Counted from the stretch's first letter, positions 51,128 through 59,977 are shown. The stretch: 64,000 nucleotides of DNA from Salinimicrobium sp049680855 (GCF_049680855.1 NZ_JBMPGS010000003.1:124001-188000), one strand, 5' to 3'. The notes: generated from the sequence alone by a model not told the origin. Program-made: numbers and translations.

Positions 51128-53443
51128 ATGTCTGATAACGAGAAAAGGCCAGAAAAAAATCTCCCCGAAAATGAAAATGAGAACCTTCAGAAAAATGAAG
51201 GAACAGAAGGTGCGGGAGCCCGGCAGCCGGCAGAACACATTGTGGAAAAATCTTCACAGGCAGCAGGAAAAGAACAATCTACTTCAGAAGAAACTGAAGA
51301 GCGAAATATTGGAGATGCATTGGTGGATGAAAGTTCTGCTACTGAGAAAAGAGAATCAGAAAAGGATCTTTCTGCCCAGGAAGATATAGAGAGGGATTAT
51401 AAAGAAGATGCTGCACGAAAGGTCGCGGAAGCCCCAAAAGCAGCACAGGAACCTGCTTTGGAAGGAGCTAAGAGTGAGGAGCAGAAAACTCGCGATAAGG
51501 AAGCTATGGAAAAAGATCATGTGGGTGAAGCTTATTTAAAAGAAGCAGCCGCTTCTGAAGAGCGGAAATCGCAAAATCCAATTTCTCCCGAAGCCGCGAT
51601 AGATGATGAAAAATCTGAGGAAGAAGAACAGGAATCTTTTTCTGAACCTAAGGACGCACATCGTGAAATGGAAGATTCTGTTGCCGAGCATAGTGAAGAT
51701 GAAAGTGCAGAAGAGCGCCATGGTATTGCAAAAAAGGATTATCACTCCATGAACAAAGAAGCGCTTTTGCAAGAGCTTCAAAAGCTTGTTCAAAATGAGA
51801 AAGTACAGGCGATCAAAGAACATGTAGATGAAATTAGGGCCGAATTCAATGCTAAGTTTGACGAAGAAATGGAGCAAAAGAAGGAAGATTTTCTTGCCGA
51901 TGGCGGGAACATCATTGACTTCCACTACTCTACTCCGTTAAAAAAAGAATTCAATTCCGTCTATTTTGACTATAAAGAAAAACGTAATAAGTATTACCAG
52001 CAGTTAAAGCAGGATCTCAACAAGAACCTGGAAAAACGGGTAGAGATCATTGAAGAACTTAAAGGTTTGATTGATGTTGAGGAGAACATTAATACGACCT
52101 ACAACCACTTTAAGGAACTTCAGGAAAGATGGAAGACTGCAGGTGCCATTCCGCGGGATAAATACAATACCGTTTGGAACACGTACCACCATCACGTAGA
52201 GAATTTTTATGATTTTCTACACCTCAACAGGGAGTTTAGAGATCTTGACTTCAAACACAACCTGGAGCAAAAACTTAAGATCATTTCCAGGGCCGAGGAA
52301 CTTACCCAGGAAAAAGATACAAACCGGGCTTTTCGAGAATTACAAATGCTGCACAAGATGTGGAAAGAAGATCTTGGACCGGTAGAAAGAGAGTACCGGG
52401 AAGATATTTGGCAAAAATTTAGTGAAGCGACGAAGAAAATTCATGATCAGCGACAGGAATATTTTGCACAGCAAGAGAAAGAATACGAAAAGAACCTGGA
52501 GAAAAAGGAAGAGATCATTAATAAATTAAAAAAAATCTCTGAAACTAAATATTCTTCACATAAATTATGGCAGCAAAAAATTAAAGAAGTAGAAGCCCTG
52601 CGCGAAGAATTCTTTAAGGCCGGGAAAGTTCCCCGTGCGGTGAATGACAAAACCTGGAAGAGGTTCAAAGAGGTAGTTCGAACCTTTAACCGCAATAAAA
52701 ATGCTTTTTATAAAGACCAGAAAAAAGAACAATACGCAAACCTGGAGAAAAAGCAAGAGCTAGTACAAATCGCCGAGGACAATAAGGACAGTGAAGATTT
52801 TAAAGCTACCACAGCTCTCATGAAAAAGATTCAGAGCGACTGGAAGAAAATTGGACATGTTCCACGGAAGGATTCTGATAAGATCTGGAAAAGGTTCAAA
52901 AGTGCCTGCAACCATTATTTCGACCGTCTTCACGCCTCCAGAAATGAGGAGAATAAAGAAGAAACCGAAGCCTTTGAGAAGAAGAAGGAATTACTGGACA
53001 CTCTTAAAGCCATGGAATTTTCAGGAGAAAGAAAAAAGGATCTTCCGGTGATAAAAAACTATATCGAGGAATGGAAAAGCCTTGGAAAAGTTCCACATTC
53101 CAAGCGTTACATTGAAGGCAAATTCAACAAGGCACTTGACCAGGCGTTTGAAAAACTCGATATGGACAAGACGCAAACGGAGCTTTTGAAATACGAAAAT
53201 AAAGTCCAGGCATTGGAGGATGCTGATGATGATCGTAAGATTAACAATGAACACTACTTCCTCACAAAGAAGATTGAGGAAACCAAAGGAGAGATTCGGC
53301 AGCTTGAGAACAATTTACAGTTCTTCAGCAATGTTGATGAAGACAATCCTTTAGTCAAAGAAGTCCATGAAAACATTCGAAAGCACAAGGAGCAACTGGA
53401 AATTTGGAAAGAGAAGCTTCAGAAAATAAAGTCACTGTACTAA
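51128..53443 (+). CDS. DUF349 repeat protein with long acidic N-terminus
   Basis: A 771-residue protein. The first 215 or so residues are highly acidic and low in complexity (E, K, S, A) and are probably disordered. The rest is helical and charged, with five DUF349-type units recognisable by a W-K-x-x-G-x-[VI]-PR core (LQERWKTAGAIPR, IQSDWKKIGHVPR, LREEFFKAGKVPR and two weaker ones). A final coiled coil closes it. DUF349 has no firm function; a role in translation or RNA contact has been suspected because of the charge. The TTG at 51119 is less likely than the ATG at 51128. Confidence 0.85.
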   Translation: MSDNEKRPEKNLPENENENLQKNEGTEGAGARQPAEHIVEKSSQAAGKEQSTSEETEERNIGDALVDESSATEKRESEKDLSAQEDIERDYKEDAARKVAEAPKAAQEPALEGAKSEEQKTRDKEAMEKDHVGEAYLKEAAASEERKSQNPISPEAAIDDEKSEEEEQESFSEPKDAHREMEDSVAEHSEDESAEERHGIAKKDYHSMNKEALLQELQKLVQNEKVQAIKEHVDEIRAEFNAKFDEEMEQKKEDFLADGGNIIDFHYSTPLKKEFNSVYFDYKEKRNKYYQQLKQDLNKNLEKRVEIIEELKGLIDVEENINTTYNHFKELQERWKTAGAIPRDKYNTVWNTYHHHVENFYDFLHLNREFRDLDFKHNLEQKLKIISRAEELTQEKDTNRAFRELQMLHKMWKEDLGPVEREYREDIWQKFSEATKKIHDQRQEYFAQQEKEYEKNLEKKEEIINKLKKISETKYSSHKLWQQKIKEVEALREEFFKAGKVPRAVNDKTWKRFKEVVRTFNRNKNAFYKDQKKEQYANLEKKQELVQIAEDNKDSEDFKATTALMKKIQSDWKKIGHVPRKDSDKIWKRFKSACNHYFDRLHASRNEENKEETEAFEKKKELLDTLKAMEFSGERKKDLPVIKNYIEEWKSLGKVPHSKRYIEGKFNKALDQAFEKLDMDKTQTELLKYENKVQALEDADDDRKINNEHYFLTKKIEETKGEIRQLENNLQFFSNVDEDNPLVKEVHENIRKHKEQLEIWKEKLQKIKSLY

Positions 53444-53450
53444 AGAATAC

Positions 53451-53467
53451 CAAAAATGTCATTTTTA
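53451..53467. repeat. Palindrome copy CAAAAATGTCATTTTTA
   Basis: An exact AAAAATG-T-CATTTTT core directly upstream of the terminator stem, between the DUF349 stop and the stem base. Confidence 0.8.
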
Positions 53468-53507
53468 AAGGCCGTTCGAAATTATCACGAACGGCCTTTA
53501 ATTTTTA
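53465..53507. terminator. Bidirectional terminator between DUF349 gene and mazG
   Basis: TTAAAGGCCGTTCG (53465-53478) and CGAACGGCCTTTAA (53488-53501) form a 14-bp stem with a 9-nt loop, followed by a T-rich tail. It serves convergent genes. Confidence 0.85.
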
Positions 53508-53521
53508 ATGCAATTACTTCA

Positions 53522-54295
53522 CTAAAGCAATTTGGCCTCTTCCCAGTAAACATCCATCTCGGCCAGGGTCATATCACGAAGATCTTTGTTATGTTCTTTT
53601 GCTTTTTCTTCCAAATACTGAAAGCGTGTAATAAATTTTTTATTAGTCCTTTCAAGCGCATTTTCAGGATTGATATTTAGGAAGCGGGCATAGTTGATCA
53701 TAGAAAACAAAACATCCCCAAATTCAGCTTCCATTTCATCTGGGTTGACGGCATCTATCTCGTCCTGAAATTCTTCCAGTTCCTCTTTAAGTTTTTCAAA
53801 CACCTGTCGCGGTTGTTCCCAGTCAAATCCCACTCCCGAAACCTTTTCCTGGATGCGGCTGGCTTTAACCAAAGCGGGCAAGGACGCAGGAACACCTTCT
53901 AAAACACTCTTTTTGCCTTCCTTTAGCTTAAGATTTTCCCAGTTCTTCTTCACATCTTCTTCATTTTCAACTTTTGTATCGCTGTAGATGTGCGGATGCC
54001 GACTAATCAATTTATCGCAGATTCCGTTGGCCACATCTGCAATGTCAAAATCACTAGTTTCGCTCCCTATTTTTGCATAAAAAACAATATGCAGCAAAAG
54101 ATCTCCCAGCTCTTTTCTCACCTCTTCAAGATCATTTTCCAGGATCGCATCACCCAGTTCGTAAGTTTCTTCAATAGTTAAATGCCGAAGTGACTCCATT
54201 GACTGTTTCCTGTCCCAGGGACACTGCTCCCGCAGTTCATCCATAATGGTGAGCAAACGGTCAAAAGCTTTGAGTTGATCTTTTCGGGAATTCAT
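53522..54295 (-). CDS. mazG: Nucleoside triphosphate pyrophosphohydrolase MazG
   Basis: The 257-residue enzyme hydrolyses (d)NTPs to monophosphates and pyrophosphate. The N-terminal MazG domain is complete (CPWDRKQSMESL near 20, EETYEL-GDAI near 38, EVRKELGDLLLHIVFYA near 57). The second domain follows near 160-225 (KLKEELEEFQDEI, EFGDVLFSMINYAR). It is the last gene of the ruvX-def-DUF5606 minus-strand run, separated by a 142-nt gap with a terminator. Confidence 0.94.
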   Translation of the reverse strand: MNSRKDQLKAFDRLLTIMDELREQCPWDRKQSMESLRHLTIEETYELGDAILENDLEEVRKELGDLLLHIVFYAKIGSETSDFDIADVANGICDKLISRHPHIYSDTKVENEEDVKKNWENLKLKEGKKSVLEGVPASLPALVKASRIQEKVSGVGFDWEQPRQVFEKLKEELEEFQDEIDAVNPDEMEAEFGDVLFSMINYARFLNINPENALERTNKKFITRFQYLEEKAKEHNKDLRDMTLAEMDVYWEEAKLL

Positions 54296-54348
54296 AAGTT
54301 ATTTTTTAAAAAGGTGATTAAAATGCTCTTTTTGGAACCTGAGCAAAT

Positions 54349-54418
54349 AAAAAGCTGATCCTAAAGATAACAATTTCGCCTTGTGCTTTCACGAAACTGT
54401 TCTTTAGAATCAGCCTTT
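54349..54418 (-). terminator. Long-hairpin terminator between DUF5606 gene and mazG
   Basis: Read on the minus strand, AAAGGCTGATTCTAAAGA pairs with TCTTTAGGATCAGCTTTT. An inner stem AACAGTTTCG/CGAAATTGTT sits on top. A T-rich tail follows on the minus strand. The near palindrome AAAATGTCATTT touches its 5' side. It suggests that mazG has partly separate transcription. Confidence 0.6.
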
Positions 54419-54437
54419 AAAATGTCATTTCTGAAGC

Positions 54438-54863
54438 CTATTCTTCTTCGTCGGAAGTTTTTTCAGATTTCTTGCTGTCTCCAAATTCAGTAATTCCTTT
54501 ATTAATCAAAAGATTATACCACTGAATGATCTTTTTAATATCGCTGATGTAGACACGATCTACATCATAATCTGGAAGAATCTCACTGAAATATTCTTCT
54601 AGTTTTGCTTTAGATTCCTTATGACTTATGGCCTCTCCTCCATCTTCCTTTTCCTTTATCTTTTGAAAGATTTCCCGTAGCGGTACTTCTTCTGTATAAG
54701 TATAGACGGCGATCTCACTTAACAGGCTTACATTGTGGCGCATGTTGACAGAAATTTTCTTTCCGTCCATCATGGATTCAGCAATAAAACCACCGCGGGT
54801 TTGGGCTTTTAACTCATATAATCCGGGTTTTCCCGAAATTGACAACACTTTATCTAATTCCAT
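54438..54863 (-). CDS. DUF5606 family protein
   Basis: A 141-residue soluble protein starting MELDKVLSISGKPGLYEL, typical of the flavobacterial DUF5606 family found next to def and ruvX. The first 60 residues form a compact beta-rich domain (GKPGLYELKAQTRGGFIAES in parts: GKPGLYEL, RGGFIAES) and the rest is helical with an acidic tail. Function is not known. Confidence 0.8.
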   Translation of the reverse strand: MELDKVLSISGKPGLYELKAQTRGGFIAESMMDGKKISVNMRHNVSLLSEIAVYTYTEEVPLREIFQKIKEKEDGGEAISHKESKAKLEEYFSEILPDYDVDRVYISDIKKIIQWYNLLINKGITEFGDSKKSEKTSDEEE

Positions 54864-54920
54864 ATTCTTTTAAATTGTGGGTGGCAAATATCTCATGTAT
54901 ACCCTAAAATTCAAAACTTA

Positions 54921-55511
54921 TTAACGCCCTTTTTTCATTTCGGGAAAACGCATTCTATAGTCTACTGTAATTTTTCCCTTTGAAATGTTACGGAGTTTAC
55001 TATTTATGAGGCGCTTTTTAAGGCTGGAAAGCTTGTCTGTAAAGAGAACACCCTCAATATGATCATATTCATGCTGAATCACGCGTGCCGCCAACCCTGA
55101 AAATTTTTCTGTATGCTTTTCAAAATTTTCATCGTAGTATTCAATGGTGATTTCTGGTTTCCTGAAGACATCTTCCCTCACATCGGGAATACTAAGGCAA
55201 CCTTCATTAAAAGCCCATTCGTCACCTTCTTCCTCCAGAATTCGGGCATTGATAAACACTTTTTGAAGACTGCGAAGTTGGTTTTGCTCCTCTTCCTCCA
55301 GTTCTTCATCTTCAGCGAAAGGCGCAGTGTCAATCACAAAAATCCTGATTGGCAGCCCCACCTGTGGTGCTGCAAGCCCTACCCCATATGCCTGGTGCAT
55401 CGTCTCCTTCATATTTTCGATCAACTCCTGTAACTTGGGGTAATCTTTTGTTATTTCCTTTGCTTTTTTACGTAATACGGGATCGCCGTATGCTACTATA
55501 GGTAAAACCAT
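54921..55511 (-). CDS. def: Peptide deformylase
   Basis: The 196-residue metallohydrolase removes the N-formyl group from new proteins. All three motifs are present: GVGLAAPQVG near 43, EGCLSIP near 106 and QHEYDHIEG near 146, giving the Cys and two His metal ligands and the catalytic Glu. An acidic insertion (EDEELEEEEQNQ) near 72 is usual in Bacteroidota. Confidence 0.96.
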   Translation of the reverse strand: MVLPIVAYGDPVLRKKAKEITKDYPKLQELIENMKETMHQAYGVGLAAPQVGLPIRIFVIDTAPFAEDEELEEEEQNQLRSLQKVFINARILEEEGDEWAFNEGCLSIPDVREDVFRKPEITIEYYDENFEKHTEKFSGLAARVIQHEYDHIEGVLFTDKLSSLKKRLINSKLRNISKGKITVDYRMRFPEMKKGR

Positions 55512-55579
55512 TTTAAAATTTTAACGTTCAATATGTTGTTCCTGTTCTTTTCGGAATCAAGGTATATTCTATTCTTTGC

Positions 55580-55990
55580 TTATAACTTATATAGGTATGA
55601 TTGCAATATAATGGTTGCACTAATCTCATCTACCAATGCTTTGTTTTGCCGCTTCTTCTTTTTAAGTCCGCTGTCAATCATTGTTTGAACTGCCATTTTT
55701 GAGGTGAAACGTTCATCCACTCTCTTCAATTCCTTCTCCGGGAACTGCTCCCTAAATTTCTTAAGAAACTTCTGAATACCTTCTTCGCTTTGGGAAGCCA
55801 TATTGTTCATTTGTTTAGGCTCCCCCAGCAGCACCAATTCCACATTTTCATCTGAAAAGTATTTTTTCAGAAAAGGCAGAAGTTCAGAAGTGGCAACAGT
55901 TGTAAGTCCCGAAGCTATGATTTGCAGCTCATCTGTCACTGCTATACCGGTGCGCTTGACCCCGTAATCTATTGCCAAAATCCTTGCCAT
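55580..55990 (-). CDS. ruvX: Holliday junction resolvase-like YqgF/RuvX
   Basis: A 136-residue RNase H-fold nuclease: AIDYGVKRTGIAVTD near residue 5 with the first acidic ligand, LLGEPKQMNN near 54 and DERFTSKMA near 96, with the final acidic residue in KALVDEISA near 120. YqgF acts in rRNA maturation and possibly junction resolution. It is the first gene of a minus-strand operon with a recognisable promoter. Confidence 0.93.
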   Translation of the reverse strand: MARILAIDYGVKRTGIAVTDELQIIASGLTTVATSELLPFLKKYFSDENVELVLLGEPKQMNNMASQSEEGIQKFLKKFREQFPEKELKRVDERFTSKMAVQTMIDSGLKKKKRQNKALVDEISATIILQSYLYKL

Positions 55991-56001
55991 TATTTTTTTC
56001 G

Positions 56002-56033
56002 CAAAGGTAAGGTTAAATTTAGGATGTGTCCAA
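56002..56033 (-). promoter_or_regulatory. Promoter of the ruvX-def operon
   Basis: On the minus strand TTG (56033-56031) is followed after 21 nt by TACCTTTG (56009-56002), 11 nt before the ruvX ATG. Confidence 0.6.
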
Positions 56034-56051
56034 TAATTGTCCCGAAGCTAT

Positions 56052-56059
56052 TATATTTG
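56052..56059 (+). promoter_or_regulatory. -7 element of the dapD promoter
   Basis: TATATTTG 15 nt before the dapD ATG, back to back with the ruvX promoter. No well-spaced TTG is seen. Confidence 0.45.
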
Positions 56060-56074
56060 CAAAAAAGCGAATAA

Positions 56075-56890
56075 ATGACAAATTTAGAATCTATTATAAA
56101 TAAGGCTTGGGACAACAGGGAATTATTAAATGACCAAGAAACCACCAACGCCATTAGGGAAGTTATTTCTCAACTCGACGCAGGAAAATTAAGGGTTGCA
56201 GAGCCAACTTCTGAAGGCTGGCAAGTAAACGAATGGGTGAAAAAGGCCGTAGTACTTTATTTTCCTATTCAGAAAATGGAAACCCTGGAAGCCGGAATTT
56301 TTGAATACCACGATAAAATGCCTTTAAAAAGAGGCTATAAAGAAAAAGGAATCCGCGTAGTGCCAAATGCCGTTGCGAGACATGGAGCTTATATTTCCAG
56401 CGGAGTGATCATGATGCCTAGTTATGTAAACATTGGTGCGTATGTAGATGAAGGAACCATGGTGGATACCTGGGCCACGGTTGGAAGTTGCGCGCAAATT
56501 GGGAAAAATGTGCATTTAAGCGGTGGTGTTGGAATTGGTGGCGTGTTAGAACCGCTTCAGGCAGCTCCTGTAATCATTGAAGACAATGCCTTTTTGGGAT
56601 CCCGTAGCATCGTTGTAGAAGGTGTAAAGGTAGAAAAGGAAGCAGTGCTAGGTGCAAATGTTGTTTTGACAGCTTCAACAAAGATCATTGATGTCACAGG
56701 GGAAGAGCCTGTTGAAATGAAAGGATTGGTTCCTGCGAGATCTGTAGTCATTCCGGGAAGTTATACAAAAAAATTCCCTGCAGGAGAATACCAAGTGCCT
56801 TGTGCTTTGATCATTGGTACACGAAAAGAAAGCACCAATAAAAAGACTTCATTAAACGATGCATTAAGAGAATACAATGTAGCTGTTTAA
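56075..56890 (+). CDS. dapD: Tetrahydrodipicolinate N-succinyltransferase
   Basis: The 271-residue hexapeptide-repeat acyltransferase makes the succinylated intermediate of the DAP/lysine pathway. RVVPNAVARHGAYIS near 92, MPSYVNIGAYVDEGTMVDT-WATVGSCAQIG near 112-142 and GGVGIGGVLEPLQA near 150 show the left-handed beta-helix coils. Together with dapB at 12149 it indicates the succinylase route to DAP. A terminator closes the gene and marks the border to the polysaccharide locus. Confidence 0.95.
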   Translation: MTNLESIINKAWDNRELLNDQETTNAIREVISQLDAGKLRVAEPTSEGWQVNEWVKKAVVLYFPIQKMETLEAGIFEYHDKMPLKRGYKEKGIRVVPNAVARHGAYISSGVIMMPSYVNIGAYVDEGTMVDTWATVGSCAQIGKNVHLSGGVGIGGVLEPLQAAPVIIEDNAFLGSRSIVVEGVKVEKEAVLGANVVLTASTKIIDVTGEEPVEMKGLVPARSVVIPGSYTKKFPAGEYQVPCALIIGTRKESTNKKTSLNDALREYNVAV

Positions 56891-56896
56891 TTTCTT

Positions 56897-56960
56897 TGGC
56901 TGTTCAAAAACAGTGATGATCATCGTATTTATACAGGATATCTTTGAACAGCCAATTTTT
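56897..56960 (+). terminator. Terminator after dapD, with a possible promoter in its 3' arm
   Basis: TTGGCTGTTCAAA (56897-56909) and TTTGAACAGCCAA (56943-56955) form a 13-bp stem around a 33-nt loop, followed by a T run. TATCTTTG (56939-56946) overlaps the start of the 3' arm and is a candidate -7 element for the glycosyltransferase gene at 56981. Confidence 0.75.
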
Positions 56961-56980
56961 AATTTTTAATTCTCCCTCTT

Positions 56981-58069
56981 TTGAAGGTACTTATTATACA
57001 GCAAAAAATGATTGGGGATGTACTCACCTCCTCCATTTTGTTTGAGGCTTTAAAAGAGAAGTATCCGGCATTTGAACTTCACTATCTTATCAATACCCAT
57101 ACGTTACCCGTTGTAGAGCACAATCCTTTCATAGACAGGATCATTTTATTCGATCCCTCAATTCATGGGAAACCTGCCGGAATGTTACCTTTGTTAAAGA
57201 AAATAAAGAAGCAGAAGTATGATATTGTCATTGATGTTTATGCTAAAATAAGCACAGCGATGATCACTGCCTTTTCAGGAGCTAAGCAAAGAATTTCCTA
57301 CTATAAAAAATATACTTCGGGAGCATATACTCACAAATATGAGTTAGCATCAAAAGTGAAAACCCATGCTGGATTAGCAATTGAGAATCGTATGCTTTTA
57401 TTACAAGCCATTTCACCAGATTTCCCCTTAGCTTTAAAACCGAAGATATATCTCACAAGAAGTGAAAAAACAGAAGCAGAACGCCAGTTAAAAAATGCCG
57501 GTATTTCAAGAAATCAACCTCTTTTCATGATAAATGTTTTAGGAAGTTCTCCTGAAAAAACTTATCCACTGAAGTATATGACCCAGATCCTCAATCGGAT
57601 TGTGGAAGAAATGCCAAATGCACAGCTTCTATTCAATTATATGCCCAGCCAGGAAAGAGAAGCAAAAAAGCTATATATCCTCTGTCCCGAAGAGGTACAA
57701 AAGCATATTTTTTATGACGTTTATGAAAAAAACTTACGAAATTTTATATCTATTTCTTCCCTATGTGATGCCGTTATTGGAAATGAAGGAGGCGGAAATA
57801 ATATCGCAAAAGCTTTAAATATTCCCACTTTTTCAATCTTTTCTCCCTGGATCAAGAAAGAGGCATGGAGCACATATGAAGTTGGGACGGTAAGCACATC
57901 TGTACACCTTGCAGATCATAGGCCAGAAATTCTCCAAAACCTGTCAAAAAAAGAGATAGTAAAAAAAAGTACTGAATTTTATGAACTGCTGGAACCAGAC
58001 CTTATCTTAGCTTCTCTTAGCAAATTTTTAAAAGAAATAACCGCCGCCGGGAAAACCGGCACAAAATAA
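56981..58069 (+). CDS. Glycosyltransferase family 9 (heptosyltransferase-like)
   Basis: A 362-residue cytoplasmic-face enzyme (TTG start) with the GT9 layout: an N-terminal Rossmann half opening with VLIIQQKMIGDVL, where GT9 proteins have R-x-x-x-x-GD, and a C-terminal half with VLGSSPEKTYPLKYM near 184 and NEGGGNNIAKALNIPTFSIFSPW near 266-288 in parts (GNEGGGNNIA, PTFSIFSPW). Family members add heptose or other sugars from activated donors to LPS core. It is the first gene of the polysaccharide locus and lies 4 nt before the nucleotidyltransferase gene. Confidence 0.85.
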   Translation: MKVLIIQQKMIGDVLTSSILFEALKEKYPAFELHYLINTHTLPVVEHNPFIDRIILFDPSIHGKPAGMLPLLKKIKKQKYDIVIDVYAKISTAMITAFSGAKQRISYYKKYTSGAYTHKYELASKVKTHAGLAIENRMLLLQAISPDFPLALKPKIYLTRSEKTEAERQLKNAGISRNQPLFMINVLGSSPEKTYPLKYMTQILNRIVEEMPNAQLLFNYMPSQEREAKKLYILCPEEVQKHIFYDVYEKNLRNFISISSLCDAVIGNEGGGNNIAKALNIPTFSIFSPWIKKEAWSTYEVGTVSTSVHLADHRPEILQNLSKKEIVKKSTEFYELLEPDLILASLSKFLKEITAAGKTGTK

Positions 58070-58073
58070 CTTT

Positions 58074-58754
58074 ATGAAGATCATTATTTTAGCAGCAGGC
58101 ATTGGTTCACGACTTGGCAATCCCTTTCCTAAACCTTTAACCCCGTTAAAAGGCGGCCAAAGTATCATGGAGCGGCAAATTCAGAATGTTTCCCAACATT
58201 TCAATGAACATGATATTACTGTAGTAGTAGGTTTTAAAAAAGATCTTATAATGGAACGATTCCCAGATCTCTCCTACATTTACAACCAATTTTTTGATGC
58301 TACTAACACCGCGAAAAGTTTGTTAAAAGCTTTAAAAAAATATAGAGATGAGGATGTGCTATGGCTTAACGGAGATGTTATTTTTGATGCCGAACTTTTT
58401 ACTGAGCTCAAAGAGGAGATCAACAAAAACAATTCTTTTATTTCTGTAAACACTTCTCGGGTAGCTGAAGAAGAAGTGAAATACACTCTCAAAAATGGGT
58501 ATATTGATCAGCTTTCAAAAGAGGTCAAAAATGGGTTGGGAGAAGCGGTAGGAATTAACTTTATTTCTAGAAAAGATATTTCGCTTTTCATTGATCAACT
58601 GGAAAATTGCGACGACAATGACTACTTCGAAAGAGGGATTGAAATGGCTATAGATAAAAGCGATTTAAAGGTAAAGCCGCTGGACATTTCCCGCTATCGC
58701 TGTATGGAAGTAGATTTTAAAGAAGACCTGGAGGCAGCCAACAAAATGTTTTAA
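58074..58754 (+). CDS. LicC-like nucleotidyltransferase (sugar or choline-type cytidylyltransferase)
   Basis: A 226-residue nucleotidyltransferase: LAAGIGSRLG at residues 6-15 followed by PKPLTPL near 20 is the NTP-binding signature, WLNGDVIFD near 98 holds the metal-binding Asp, and D-F near 219 the second acidic site. The LicC/phosphocholine cytidylyltransferase branch has this short, single-domain form. The product is likely a CDP-activated group for the phosphotransferase encoded 1 nt downstream; the substrate is unknown. Confidence 0.8.
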   Translation: MKIIILAAGIGSRLGNPFPKPLTPLKGGQSIMERQIQNVSQHFNEHDITVVVGFKKDLIMERFPDLSYIYNQFFDATNTAKSLLKALKKYRDEDVLWLNGDVIFDAELFTELKEEINKNNSFISVNTSRVAEEEVKYTLKNGYIDQLSKEVKNGLGEAVGINFISRKDISLFIDQLENCDDNDYFERGIEMAIDKSDLKVKPLDISRYRCMEVDFKEDLEAANKMF

Positions 58755-58755
58755 T

Positions 58756-59796
58756 ATGAAGTTTACTTTGTTCTGCCAAAACGCTTATGCATTTGGCATT
58801 TTAGAACCTATAATGCAGGTCCTGAAAGAAAAAGATTACCAATATATATGGTTTTTGACGTCAAATCTGGCGGACAAATTTCCTTATCTGCAAGAACCGC
58901 ACACTTTTGATATTGAAGAACTGACAATTTTTAAGAGCGACGCCATTTTATGCCCCGGAAATGAGGTGCCGCATTATTTGCGTGGTGTTAAAGTACAAAT
59001 CTTTCACGGGTTGGCAGGAGAGAAAAAAGGGCATTTTAAAATACGACACTATTTTGATCTTTACCTTACACAAGGCCCATTTTTTACTGAAAAATTTCTT
59101 CAGCTAAAGCAGAAATATAAAGATTTTGACGTAATAGAAACAGGTTGGCCAAAACTGGATATCTACGGAAAGAAAACAGACCAATACAACGCTGCTAAAA
59201 GGGCATTACTGGAAAAACATCAGGCGTCAAAAATGATACTTTATGCCCCCACTTTTTCTCCTTCCCTCACCTCGGGCCCGTTTTTGCTAAAGGAGCTTAA
59301 AAAGTTGGCTAAGAAGAAAGATTACCTCATCTTGATAAAATTTCACGATTTAATGTCCGCGGAATTGATTCAGCAGTACAGGAAACTGGCAACCCACAAT
59401 ACAAATATCATTTTTGAAGAGGAGCCGAATATTGTGAAATTCCTGCTGATGGCTGATCTACTAATAAGCGACACTTCGTCTGTAGTTTATGAATTTCTGT
59501 TACTGGATAAGCCGGTGAGCACCTTCAGGAATAATTCCGAAAACATCTTGTGGAGCAACATAAAAGATGCTTCCCAACTGCAGGAGGCAGTAGAAAGAAA
59601 TTTAACTAAAGATCCTTATCTGGAAGAACGAAAAGAGATTATTTCAGGCTATCATCCTTACCATGATGGCAAATCTGCCGAAAGAATGGTTCAAGCGGTG
59701 GAACAATATATTGCAGAACACGGTGTACCGGAAAATCGTCGTCTCTCCTTCCTGCGAAAGAGAAAAATAAACAGGATGTTTAAAAGAAATTCATGA
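58756..59796 (+). CDS. CDP-glycerol glycerophosphotransferase-like protein (TagB/TagF family)
   Basis: The 346-residue protein has the glycerophosphotransferase fold: IFHGLAGEKKGHF near 83, where teichoic-acid enzymes have a conserved HG, YAPTFSPS near 163, IKFHDLM near 194, and ADLLISDTSSVVYEFLLLDKP near 233-253 in parts (LLISDTSS, YEFLLLDKP). Family enzymes transfer polyol phosphate from CDP donors to membrane-linked glycans. In this Gram-negative setting, with a LicC-like gene before it, it probably adds a phospho-linked group to a surface glycan. Confidence 0.83.
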   Translation: MKFTLFCQNAYAFGILEPIMQVLKEKDYQYIWFLTSNLADKFPYLQEPHTFDIEELTIFKSDAILCPGNEVPHYLRGVKVQIFHGLAGEKKGHFKIRHYFDLYLTQGPFFTEKFLQLKQKYKDFDVIETGWPKLDIYGKKTDQYNAAKRALLEKHQASKMILYAPTFSPSLTSGPFLLKELKKLAKKKDYLILIKFHDLMSAELIQQYRKLATHNTNIIFEEEPNIVKFLLMADLLISDTSSVVYEFLLLDKPVSTFRNNSENILWSNIKDASQLQEAVERNLTKDPYLEERKEIISGYHPYHDGKSAERMVQAVEQYIAEHGVPENRRLSFLRKRKINRMFKRNS

Positions 59797-59977
59797 TATT
59801 TTAAAATTTGTTCTACTTTCTTCAAAATTCTGCGTCCTCACTCATATTTAATATTGAGGATGAAAAGAAAGCAGTAGTAAGTAAACTTTTTTTAAAAGAA
59901 GTTTTGCTCGAGATACAAACCGGAGATTTTTTTATATAAGGGATCTAAAACATAATATTTAGATTAAATTCATAACA

